Of a stretch of DNA of 26,883 nucleotides, positions 15,180-21,787 are shown piece after piece (the first letter of the stretch is position 1; each line of letters opens with the position of its first letter). The stretch is from an uncultured Acidimicrobiaceae bacterium (GTDB lineage Bacteria; Actinomycetota; Acidimicrobiia; Acidimicrobiales; Microtrichaceae). Made by a program: the position numbers and the translations under genes. A model generated the notes under the pieces. It saw only the letters and a list, made by a program, of their open reading frames with translations. It did not search any database and had not been told where the DNA came from. Location of the stretch: positions 1-26,883 of the forward strand of contig CALMLJ010000501.1 in NCBI GenBank assembly GCA_937868025.1. Direction: 5' to 3'.

Positions 15180-16975
15180 TCCGTCACCTCTGCCAGCAGG
15201 CGCTGCACCTCGGCTTCGAGTGCCTTCAACTCGGCGTCGATCTCGGCGAGGGGCCTCGGCGGCACGTACTGGTAGAAGTGGCGGGTGAGCGGGATCTCGT
15301 AGCCGATCTTGGTCTTGGTGTGATCGACCCAGGCGTCGGGCGCCCAGGGGTGGATCTCGGTCTCGACGTAGTCGGCAATGACCCTCCGATGGTCGCCGTC
15401 GGAGAGCCGCTTGGTAGCGCCTTCGTCGGCTTCGTCCCACTCCGGCGTCCCGCCGGGCAGCGGCACGTTCTCCTGGTCGCGAAGCGACGGGTCAGGCTTC
15501 GGGTTGCCCTTCTTGTCGGTGACAACGGCGCCGTTCTCGACCAGTGGGCGTTCAACAGTGATGCGCTGGAACCCGAATGACTCGTTGGGCAGGATCTTGA
15601 CCCGCTCGCCCTCCTCGAAGTCGCCGTAGAGCCGGACGATGGCGGCGATCTGATCGTCGCTGATCCGCTTGCGCTTGTCGCCGAGCGACTTCGGCATCTT
15701 CTCCCACGACGCACGGGCATCGACGAGCTGCACCTTGCCGCGACGCTCGGGCCGCTTGCGGTTGCTGACGATCCAGAAGTATGTGGAGATACCGGTGTTG
15801 TAGAAGAGCTGGTCGGGGAGCGCGACCACCGCTTCGAGCCAGTCGTTCTCGATGATCCAGCGGCGGATCTCGGACTCGCCCGACCCGGCCGCGCCGGTGA
15901 ACAGCGGTGAGCCGTTGAAGACGATCGCCAGACGCGAGCCACCCTCCGACACCGGCTTCATCTTCGAGATCATGTGTTGGATGAACAGCAACGAACCGTC
16001 GTTGATGCGCGGGAGGCCGGCGCCGAAGCGGCCACCGAACCCGAGCTTCGTGTGCTCGTCGGTGACCTTCTCCTTGACCTTCTTCCAGTCCACGCCGAAC
16101 GGCGGGTTGGCGAGCAGGTAGTCGAATCGCTTGCCGACGAAGTGGTCGTTGCTGAACGAGTTGCCCGCCTGCACGTTCGACGAACGCTGCCCTTTCAACA
16201 TGAGGTCGGAGCGGCACATGGCGAACGACTCGTCGTTCAGCTCCTGGCCGTACACCTCGAGATGCGCCTGTGGGTTCATCTCGGCGAGGCGTTCGGTGGC
16301 GACGGCGAGCATGCCGCCGGTGCCGCACGCGGGATCGAACAGGGTGCGAACGGCCTTGTCGCCACGCAGCGCCCGGTCGTCCTCGATGAACAGCAGGTCG
16401 ACCATGAGGCGGATCACCTCACGGGGCGTGAAGTGCTCACCCGCCGTCTCGTTGGACTGCTCCGAGAACTTCCGGATCAGCTCCTCGTAGATGGAGCCCA
16501 TCTCGTGGTTGTCGACCCGATCGGGGTGCAGATCGAGGTCGGCGAACTTGCCGACCACCTTGTAGAGGAGGCCGGCGTCGTCGAGCCGGGTGATCTGCTC
16601 GTCGAACCGGAACTTCTCGACGACCTCGCGGGCGCTGGGCGAGAACGCTTGCAGGTACACCCTGAGGTTCATTGCGATGCTGCCCGGGTCGGCGACGAGC
16701 CCGGCGAACGTCATCGGGGACGTGTTGTAGAACTCCCGACCGGCGACCGCAGCGAGCGCCTCGGTGGGATCGGCGATGCGGCCCGCCACCTCCTCGGCCC
16801 GCTTGATGACGGCGTCCTTCGTGTCGGCCAGCACGCTGTCGAGGCGGCGGATGACCGTCAGTGGCAGGATCACTCTGCCGTACTCGGACTGGCGGTAGTC
16901 GCCCCGGAGGAGGTCTGCGACCGACCAGATGAAGCTGACCTTGTCGTTGAACGAACCACCTGCGGTGAGCGACAC
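15176..16975 (-). CDS. hsdM: type I restriction-modification DNA methyltransferase subunit M
   Basis: A 599-residue N6-adenine methyltransferase subunit; two copies join HsdS to methylate the recognition site and two HsdR to restrict. The helical N-terminal domain (FNDKVSFIWSVADLLRGDYRQSEYGRVILPLTVIRRLD) is typical. SAM-binding motif I is FDPACGTGGMLAVA (residues ~213-226), and catalytic motif IV is LANPPFGVDWKK (~287-297), the NPPF form of N6-adenine enzymes. GEHFTPREVIRLMVDLL precedes motif I, as usual. The C-terminal ~70 residues (PWAPDAWVDHTKTKIGYEIPLTRHFYQY onward, ending in a coiled coil) contact HsdS. The start is a GTG with AGGAGG only 4 nt upstream. It is the first R-M gene of the operon and lies 58 nt after the nuclease-RAMA gene. 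Confidence 0.96.
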   Translation of the reverse strand: MSLTAGGSFNDKVSFIWSVADLLRGDYRQSEYGRVILPLTVIRRLDSVLADTKDAVIKRAEEVAGRIADPTEALAAVAGREFYNTSPMTFAGLVADPGSIAMNLRVYLQAFSPSAREVVEKFRFDEQITRLDDAGLLYKVVGKFADLDLHPDRVDNHEMGSIYEELIRKFSEQSNETAGEHFTPREVIRLMVDLLFIEDDRALRGDKAVRTLFDPACGTGGMLAVATERLAEMNPQAHLEVYGQELNDESFAMCRSDLMLKGQRSSNVQAGNSFSNDHFVGKRFDYLLANPPFGVDWKKVKEKVTDEHTKLGFGGRFGAGLPRINDGSLLFIQHMISKMKPVSEGGSRLAIVFNGSPLFTGAAGSGESEIRRWIIENDWLEAVVALPDQLFYNTGISTYFWIVSNRKRPERRGKVQLVDARASWEKMPKSLGDKRKRISDDQIAAIVRLYGDFEEGERVKILPNESFGFQRITVERPLVENGAVVTDKKGNPKPDPSLRDQENVPLPGGTPEWDEADEGATKRLSDGDHRRVIADYVETEIHPWAPDAWVDHTKTKIGYEIPLTRHFYQYVPPRPLAEIDAELKALEAEVQRLLAEVTE

Positions 16976-16979
16976 ACAA

Positions 16980-16985
16980 CCTCCT
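16980..16985 (-). promoter_or_regulatory. Shine-Dalgarno site deciding the hsdM start
   Basis: A perfect AGGAGG lies 4 nt before the GTG at 16975. The frame is open ~120 codons further upstream but overlaps the nuclease-RAMA gene, so this site fixes the start. The short spacing is the same as for the upstream gene (17977-17982). Confidence 0.7.
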
Positions 16986-17033
16986 CGGATGACAGACGGT
17001 GATGGTACGGGACCGCGGTGGGGCGCCCGCGCT

Positions 17034-17972
17034 CTACACCGGCTCCTCGTCGTCTTGGACGATCGCTGCGATGTACTGGAGTCGCAGCTCGTGCAGGAGG
17101 ACGCCGCCGAGTCGAACGACCCGCCAGGCGTGCCAGCCGTCGCACGACACCATGTCGGCGGCGCGCATTGCAGCGAGCGAACACGACTGGTGCACGGTGC
17201 CATCGGCCAGGGTGAAGGTGCCGTCGCCGTTGATGATCGCCTCGTGATGCTCGTTGCGCCGTGGACGGATGAAGTCGACGCGCTCCCCGTGCACGAGGAG
17301 TCCGGCTGCGAGCAGGTCAGAGATCGACACCCGCCGACCATTCACCGTGACCTGCTTGCGGATCAGCGGCGCTGCCGGCTCCGGAAGGATGAGATCCGGT
17401 TCGTGATCGGCCTCGATATCGACCACGCGGCGCCCGTCGGCGTCCGCGTAGATCGTCACTGGGATCACGACGACCGGCAGTCCGTTCTCGCGGAGGAAGT
17501 CGAGGGCAGATCGCGTGCGAGCCGGAAAGTCACGGGCAACGAGAATGAGACGCGGCTGCGGAACGATGCGAGTCGGCGTCGAGGAGTCGGTGAACTCGGA
17601 CCAGTCGCGGAAGAAGGCCTCGGCACCCGAGTGCTCCGGTCGATCGGTGCGGTACAGCCCTGCGATCTCGTCGAGGTTGGTCAGCCGGGCCCATCCGGCG
17701 TACTCGAGACACTGAGCCAGTTGTGACCGGTCGACGTCGCGCTTGACTTCGATGACCACGACGCGGCCGGTCGAGTCGAGGGCGACGATATCGGGGATCA
17801 TCGTGCCACCGGCGATGCGCGCTTGGCGAGCGACGGGAAACAGTGTCTCTCCCGTGAACGCCTCGAGGTCCGCCCAGATCAGGGCCTCGATCTCCTGCTC
17901 GTATAGATCAGCGCCTGGTTGAACGCGGGCGAACGGCTTGAGGGCGCCGTCCACGATTTCGAAGATGGGCAC
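17034..17972 (-). CDS. PD-(D/E)XK nuclease-like protein with C-terminal RAMA-like domain
   Basis: A 312-residue two-domain protein of no named family known to me. Residues ~20-115 look like a PD-(D/E)XK nuclease of the NucS/DUF91-like type: a helix with E27/E29 (YEQEIEALI), then MIPDIVALDSTGRVVVIEVKRDVDRSQLAQCLEYAGWA, giving D61, E75-x-K77 and a QxxQxxEY helix. Residues ~120-200 continue the alpha/beta core (PRLILVARDFPARTRSALDFLRENGLPVVVIPV). Residues ~205-287 (VTVNGRRVSISDLLAAGLLVHGERVDF, then ADGTVHQSCSLAAMRA and CDGWHAWRV) match the pattern of the RAMA domain, found with restriction enzymes and adenine methylases and thought to sense DNA or its modification. The GTG start has AGGAGG 4 nt upstream. 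The position 58 nt ahead of hsdM suggests an accessory defence nuclease. Function is inferred. Confidence 0.75.
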   Translation of the reverse strand: MPIFEIVDGALKPFARVQPGADLYEQEIEALIWADLEAFTGETLFPVARQARIAGGTMIPDIVALDSTGRVVVIEVKRDVDRSQLAQCLEYAGWARLTNLDEIAGLYRTDRPEHSGAEAFFRDWSEFTDSSTPTRIVPQPRLILVARDFPARTRSALDFLRENGLPVVVIPVTIYADADGRRVVDIEADHEPDLILPEPAAPLIRKQVTVNGRRVSISDLLAAGLLVHGERVDFIRPRRNEHHEAIINGDGTFTLADGTVHQSCSLAAMRAADMVSCDGWHAWRVVRLGGVLLHELRLQYIAAIVQDDEEPV

Positions 17973-17976
17973 ATCG

Positions 17977-17982
17977 CCTCCT
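17977..17982 (-). promoter_or_regulatory. Shine-Dalgarno site for the nuclease-RAMA gene
   Basis: AGGAGG lies 4 nt before the GTG at 17972. An ATG overlaps it one base upstream but is out of frame, so this site supports the GTG start, giving MPIFEIVDG. Confidence 0.65.
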
Positions 17983-18036
17983 GATGAAGATCGTTTGGTG
18001 ACGCTACCTCGGCGAACGGGCTCGCCCGATATTGAC

Positions 18037-18052
18037 TAGGTGATTGCACCTA
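18037..18052. promoter_or_regulatory. inverted repeat in the divergent gap at the head of the restriction operon
   Basis: TAGGTG, 4 nt (ATTG), CACCTA: perfect 6-bp arms in the 141-nt gap between the leftward nuclease-RAMA/hsdMSR operon and the rightward DUF222/HNH gene. The surroundings are locally AT-rich. It could be an operator for the restriction operon; no regulator gene is adjacent. Confidence 0.4.
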
Positions 18053-18101
18053 ATCGTCCAGAACTGTGCGATCTCGATATCTCAGTGTCAGTGGCCCCTG
18101 G

Positions 18102-18107
18102 GACAAT
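18102..18107 (+). promoter_or_regulatory. candidate -10 element of the DUF222/HNH gene
   Basis: GACAAT ends 6 nt before the ATG at 18114 and there is no Shine-Dalgarno sequence, which fits leaderless transcription. No clear -35 box. Confidence 0.35.
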
Positions 18108-18113
18108 GGTGCC

Positions 18114-19568
18114 ATGATCTCGAACGCCAGTTCGGTTCAGAGCCCGACCACTCCGCAGTCGCAGCTCGCTGCTGACATCCTGTCGGCGGCCGAGCCGGTG
18201 CGCGTCTTGGTGTCGGGTCTCGACGCGAAGAATGTGCCGCTGACGTGGGCTCCGGAAGTGTTCGATGCGTTCGTGGAGATGGAGCGGGTCGCGGCGTCGG
18301 GCCGGCTCCTGATGACGGCGCGCGCCGCGGAGGCCATGGTGTGGAAGCTGGAGGGGTTCGCGTCGGCCGCAGACTGGTTGGCCAAGCAGCAGGGCACGAC
18401 GGAGGGGCGCGCTCGCTCTGACCTCGAGACCTCGGAGCGGCTCGCTGGTCTGGATTCGACCTCTGATGCGGTGCGTGAGGGTCGGTTGTCTCCCGAGCAG
18501 GCTGGAGCGGTTGCCGATGGTGCGACGGTCAATCCTGATGCCGAGGCCGATCTGTTGGCGCAGGCGCAGCGTGATTCGTTGCGTAGGACGCGTCGGGAGG
18601 CGGAGCGCCGTAAGGCGGAGGTTCGGTCCGAGGCCGAGAAGGCGGAGCGTGAGAAGAAGGTCCGCAACGAGCGGAGCGCCCGGTTCTGGTACGGCAACGG
18701 TGCTGGCCATTTAGAGGTGCATGGCCCGGTTGCCGATCTGAAGGAGTTGGAGCAGTTGATCCAGCGCGAGGTGGATCGGAGGTTCCGGGCGAACCGGGCG
18801 ACCGCGCAGCGAGGGTCGCGGTCGAACTACGGATTCGACGCGCTGATGGACCTGGGCCGCGGTGCGCATTCGGGTGCGGGGGAGGGCGCCGCCTCGCCGA
18901 AGCGGGCACCGCTAACGCGGATGACGCTCATTCGGGTCGATCTCGCCGCGTTGCTGCGCGGAAGCGTCAGCGAAGGCGAGGTCTGTGAGATCGGCGGGAT
19001 CGCGGTGTCGGTCACCGAACTCCGCCGCCTGTTGGGCGAGTCGATCATGCAGTTGGTGCTCACCAACGGCGAGGCGGTCATCGACGTTGTGAACCTCGGT
19101 CGTAAGCCGACGGTCGCGCAGATGATCGCCAAGCTGTTCAGCGATTCGTGCTGCACGGTCGAGGGGTGCGATCGTGCGGTGCGACTCGAGTTCGATCACC
19201 GCGATGACTGGGCCCGGGTCAAGGTGACCGAGTTGGCGAACCTGGATCTGTTGTGTGATCACCACCACGACCTGAAGACCCTCGAGAAGTGGGCGCTGGT
19301 CGCCGGGACGGGTCGACGGCCGATGGTGCCGCCGACCGACCGGCGCCATCCCGCGCCGGTACCGGAGGCGACACCTGAACCGGTGGTCCCGATCGTGGCG
19401 AGCGATCTCGAATCGTGCGGCGTGTCGGTCGAGGCGGAGCCGGTGTCACGGCCGGGATCCGACGCCCGGATCGCGGACCTCGCCGCCCGGCTCGCTCGGA
19501 TCCGGGCCAAGGAGGCCGAACACCGTGCCCGACGGGCCGGCCAGGACCGACTCTTCGACACCGGCTGA
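18114..19568 (+). CDS. DUF222 domain-containing HNH endonuclease (13E12-repeat type)
   Basis: A 484-residue protein of the actinobacterial DUF222/HNH family, usually multi-copy and of unknown role, with mobile-DNA or defence links often suggested. Residues ~15-340 form the DUF222 helical region (VFDAFVEMERVAASGRLLMTARAAE, AADWLAKQQGTTEGRARSDLETSERL, VREGRLSPEQAGAVADG). It includes a highly charged stretch at ~157-190. A C-terminal zinc HNH motif follows: C347-x4-C352, the DH pair 361-362, N376, and C381-D-H-H-H385. A disordered Pro/Ala tail and a basic helix end the protein. The start at 18114 was chosen for its candidate -10 and the M-I-S-N context; upstream codons are non-conserved. Codon use in 18480-18720 is richer in T-ending codons (GAT, CGT, TTG) than its neighbours, compatible with transfer. 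Confidence 0.88.
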   Translation: MISNASSVQSPTTPQSQLAADILSAAEPVRVLVSGLDAKNVPLTWAPEVFDAFVEMERVAASGRLLMTARAAEAMVWKLEGFASAADWLAKQQGTTEGRARSDLETSERLAGLDSTSDAVREGRLSPEQAGAVADGATVNPDAEADLLAQAQRDSLRRTRREAERRKAEVRSEAEKAEREKKVRNERSARFWYGNGAGHLEVHGPVADLKELEQLIQREVDRRFRANRATAQRGSRSNYGFDALMDLGRGAHSGAGEGAASPKRAPLTRMTLIRVDLAALLRGSVSEGEVCEIGGIAVSVTELRRLLGESIMQLVLTNGEAVIDVVNLGRKPTVAQMIAKLFSDSCCTVEGCDRAVRLEFDHRDDWARVKVTELANLDLLCDHHHDLKTLEKWALVAGTGRRPMVPPTDRRHPAPVPEATPEPVVPIVASDLESCGVSVEAEPVSRPGSDARIADLAARLARIRAKEAEHRARRAGQDRLFDTG

Positions 19569-19581
19569 GCCGCGGCGAGCG

Positions 19582-19610
19582 GTGACGCGCCCGGGGTCGC
19601 GTCGTAGTGT
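19582..19610 (+). promoter_or_regulatory. promoter for the YdeI-like gene
   Basis: GTGACG (19582-19587), a 17-nt spacer, TAGTGT (19605-19610), then 7 nt to the ATG at 19618. This is a well-spaced -35/-10 pair giving a leaderless mRNA. Confidence 0.5.
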
Positions 19611-19617
19611 CGGCCCG

Positions 19618-20218
19618 ATGAGCGCAGTTCCCCCGACCGCGTCGGTGCATCCCGAGCGGTGGAAGTTCGACTTCCCCATCTTCCACGCCGAGTCCCGCGC
19701 CGCGTGGCGCGCCTGGCTGACCGAGCACCATTCGACCGAGCGGGGTGTGTGGTTGTGCTCGTGGAAGGCGGCGACCGACGTGCGCCTACGTGGACGCTGT
19801 CGAGGAGGCCCTCTGCTTCGGTTGGATCGACTCGACGGTCAACACGCTCGATGACGAGCGGGGCCTGCAGCTGATGACCCCACGTAAGCCGAAGAGCTCC
19901 TGGACCCGCCTGAACCGGCAGCGGGTCGCGGCGATGGAAGCGGCCGGCCTCATGACCGACGCCGGCCGTCGGATCGTCGAGGCGGCGCAGGCGAGCGGTT
20001 GGTGGACGTTGTACGACGCCGTCGAGGACCTGATCGAGCCGCCGGAGCTGGCGGCGGCGCTCGACGGCAACCCCGCGGCACGGTCGGCGTGGGACGGTTG
20101 GCCGCCGAGCCTCCGCAAGCAAGTGCTGTGGTCGATCATCAGCGCGGCTCGCCCCGAGACCGCCACGTCACGGATCGGCGCGATCGTGGCGACGGCGGAG
20201 CGCGGCGAGCGCCCCTGA
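19618..20218 (+). pseudogene. YdeI/OmpD-associated family protein, frameshifted
   Basis: Two frames together give one YdeI-like protein (~199 residues). The first part, MSAVPPTASVHPERWKFDFPIFHAESRAAWRAWLTEHHSTERGVWLCSWKAA, runs from the ATG at 19618. Near 19776-19790 the similarity jumps by one base into the frame reading PTCAYVDAVEEALCFGWIDSTVNTLDDERGLQLMTPRKPKSSWTRLNRQRV, which ends at 20218. The expected junction is W-K-x-x-PT-x-AYVDAVEEAL, so one extra base, probably in the GGCGGCGACC run, explains it. The total of 601 nt (3n+1) agrees. Family members are linked to bacteriocin or antimicrobial tolerance, with a poorly known mechanism. Both halves are otherwise undamaged and a good promoter is present, so this is either a very recent mutation or a base error in the assembly. 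Confidence 0.75.
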
Positions 20219-20236
20219 TCCGACGGCGCTGCGCTC

Positions 20237-20261
20237 TCGCCGACTTCCGGAGCCTCGGCGA
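20237..20261. terminator. candidate hairpin between convergent genes
   Basis: TCGCCGA (20237-20243) and TCGGCGA (20255-20261) form a 7-bp stem with an 11-nt loop in the 91-nt gap between the YdeI-like gene and the convergent phyH-like gene. It could end transcription from either side. No U-run. Confidence 0.35.
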
Positions 20262-20309
20262 CCGCCGACCCGCCGACCCGGCGACTCGGTAACGCTGCGC
20301 TGATCGCGC

Positions 20310-21173
20310 CTACCGGCGCGTGTGCACCAGTGGGAACAGTTCGTGATCCATCGGGGCGCCGGCCGGCAGGGGAACCGGGCCGTCCGTGAGCTCGGGGAAG
20401 GGCGGGGAGGTGCGCCACTCGCGCGGCGCGTGCACGACGTCGTCGCCGGTGTAGCGCAACGACAGCACCCGGCGTCGGCCGGGGCCGGCGAACCCGGCGG
20501 CGCCGTGGATCGTGAGCATGTGGAACGCGACGAGATCGCCCGGCTCCAGGTCCCAGGCGAGGATCGGGAAGGCGTCGCGGTCGGCCTCGATGTCGGGGAG
20601 CTCTGCGAGCGCACCGTCGGGGAACCACTTGGCGACGTGGTCCATGAACGTTCGAGGAGTGCACCACGGGCCGAGGTGGCTGCCAGCCACGAACTCGAGT
20701 GACCCGGCCCGGGGTACCGGGTCGACGGGGATCCAGAAGCTCACGTTCTGTGAGCCGTCGATGTTGAAGTAGGGCAGGTCCTGGTGCCACGGCGTGCGTT
20801 GGCGGGTCCCTGCCTCCTTCACGAGCACATGGTCGTGGAAGAACCGTGCCGTCTCCGACCCCATGAGCGCTGCCGCGAGCCGGGCGAGGTCGGCGTCGCG
20901 TGCGAGCGTCTCGATCTCGGGCACGTCCTGCCAGGTGCGGAAGTCCTCGACGAACCGGCCCGGATCGTCGGCGGCGCTGGCCGTGAGCGCCAGGGGCGAC
21001 GGATGGGCGAGGACGTGCTCGATGCCAGCAGTGGCGAGGGCGACCTGCTCGGCGCTCAGCGCGCCGCGCACGACCACGGCGCCGTCACGGGCGTAGTCGG
21101 CGACCAGGCCGGCGAGATCGGCCAGGTCGTCCGGGTTGGACACGTCGGTGGGGTCATGGTCGGTGGGGGTCAT
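20310..21173 (-). CDS. phytanoyl-CoA dioxygenase (PhyH) family protein
   Basis: A 287-residue Fe(II)/2-oxoglutarate dioxygenase of the PhyH family, which hydroxylates lipids and other small molecules using O2 and 2-oxoglutarate. The double-stranded beta-helix motifs are visible: TPWHQDLPYFNIDG gives the metal pair H130 and D132. GDLVAFHMLTIHGAAGFAGPGRRRVLSLRY gives the distal H223 and the downstream arginine cluster that binds the 2-oxoglutarate carboxylate. VSFWIPVDPVPRAGSLEFVAGSHLG is the conserved strand between them. The ATG overlaps the tetR stop by 4 nt (ATGA), so the two genes form a tight operon. Length is normal. The substrate is unknown; control by a TetR regulator divergent from an S1P-lyase-like gene hints at an amino-lipid or fatty-acyl substrate, which is inference. 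Confidence 0.9.
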   Translation of the reverse strand: MTPTDHDPTDVSNPDDLADLAGLVADYARDGAVVVRGALSAEQVALATAGIEHVLAHPSPLALTASAADDPGRFVEDFRTWQDVPEIETLARDADLARLAAALMGSETARFFHDHVLVKEAGTRQRTPWHQDLPYFNIDGSQNVSFWIPVDPVPRAGSLEFVAGSHLGPWCTPRTFMDHVAKWFPDGALAELPDIEADRDAFPILAWDLEPGDLVAFHMLTIHGAAGFAGPGRRRVLSLRYTGDDVVHAPREWRTSPPFPELTDGPVPLPAGAPMDHELFPLVHTRR

Positions 21174-21730
21174 CGCAGCTGCTCCAGTGCAGCCTCGGCG
21201 GCGTCGCCGGGATCACAGGACGGGTCGTGGGCCCAGGTGGTCAGGGCCGAACGGGCGATGCCCATGATGGACACCGCCAGGACGCGGGCGTGGAACTCGT
21301 CGAAGGAGCGGCTCATCAGATGGTCGACGATGACACGTTCGTAGTCGAGGTCGCCGAGCACGTCACGGTGGCGGAGCGCCTCGATCTGGTTGAAGAGCCG
21401 GTAGCGCTTGGCCCGGATGCGAGACCCGGAGGTGGCCCGGACACCCAGCACGATCAGCTCGCGGAGGAGCGGGAGCGGGTCGGGGGAGTCGTCGGTGGCG
21501 AGGGCCTCGGCCAACGCGTCGACGCGTTCGTTGTGGTCGGGGAACGCCGCCGCCTCCTTGGTGGGGAAGTGGAGGAAGAACGTGCGGGAGGTCACCCCGG
21601 CGGCGGCGGCGATGTCCTCGACCCGGGTCTCGTCGAACCCCTTGGTGGTGAAGAGGTCGATCGCGGCACTGGACAGCGCGCTGCGGGTCGCGTCCTTCTG
21701 TGCGTCACGTTGGTTGAGCGCCGGTTTCAC
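21170..21730 (-). CDS. TetR/AcrR family transcriptional regulator
   Basis: A 186-residue regulator. The N-terminal DNA-binding domain (residues ~12-62) reads RSALSSAAIDLFTTKGFDETRVEDIAAAAGVTSRTFFLHFPTKEAAAF, the classic TetR helix-turn-helix with the F-x-H-F-x-x-K end. The all-helical ligand domain follows (LLRELIVLGVRATSGSRIRAKRYRLF onward). The start is a GTG with no Shine-Dalgarno sequence but a TAGGGT hexamer 7 nt upstream, so it is probably leaderless. It overlaps phyH by 4 nt. The 57-nt gap to the divergent S1P-lyase-like gene contains a perfect 17-bp palindrome over both promoters, making autoregulation and control of the divergent cluster likely. The ligand is unknown. Confidence 0.92.
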   Translation of the reverse strand: MKPALNQRDAQKDATRSALSSAAIDLFTTKGFDETRVEDIAAAAGVTSRTFFLHFPTKEAAAFPDHNERVDALAEALATDDSPDPLPLLRELIVLGVRATSGSRIRAKRYRLFNQIEALRHRDVLGDLDYERVIVDHLMSRSFDEFHARVLAVSIMGIARSALTTWAHDPSCDPGDAAEAALEQLR

Positions 21731-21737
21731 GGCTGAG

Positions 21738-21767
21738 ACCCTAGACCAGTTGACTTCACTGAGTGAA
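21738..21767 (-). promoter_or_regulatory. promoter of the tetR-phyH operon
   Basis: Minus strand: TTCACT (21767-21762), an 18-nt spacer, TAGGGT (21743-21738), then 7 nt to the GTG start, so leaderless. The -35 lies inside the palindrome at 21753-21769. Confidence 0.5.
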
Positions 21768-21779
21768 GTGAAATACTCT
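21750..21779 (+). promoter_or_regulatory. promoter of the S1P-lyase-like gene cluster
   Basis: TTGACT (21750-21755), an 18-nt spacer, TACTCT (21774-21779), then 8 nt to the ATG at 21788. The -35 is close to consensus and there is no Shine-Dalgarno sequence, so the mRNA is probably leaderless. The palindromic operator fills the spacer and part of the -35. Confidence 0.6.
21753..21769. promoter_or_regulatory. TetR-type operator, perfect 17-bp palindrome
   Basis: ACTTCACT, a central G, AGTGAAGT: two perfect 8-bp arms. It overlaps the -35 and spacer of the rightward promoter and the -35 of the leftward tetR promoter. Size, symmetry and place are those of a TetR-family operator, so binding should shut off both directions. 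Confidence 0.75.
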
Positions 21780-21787
21780 CACCCTCG

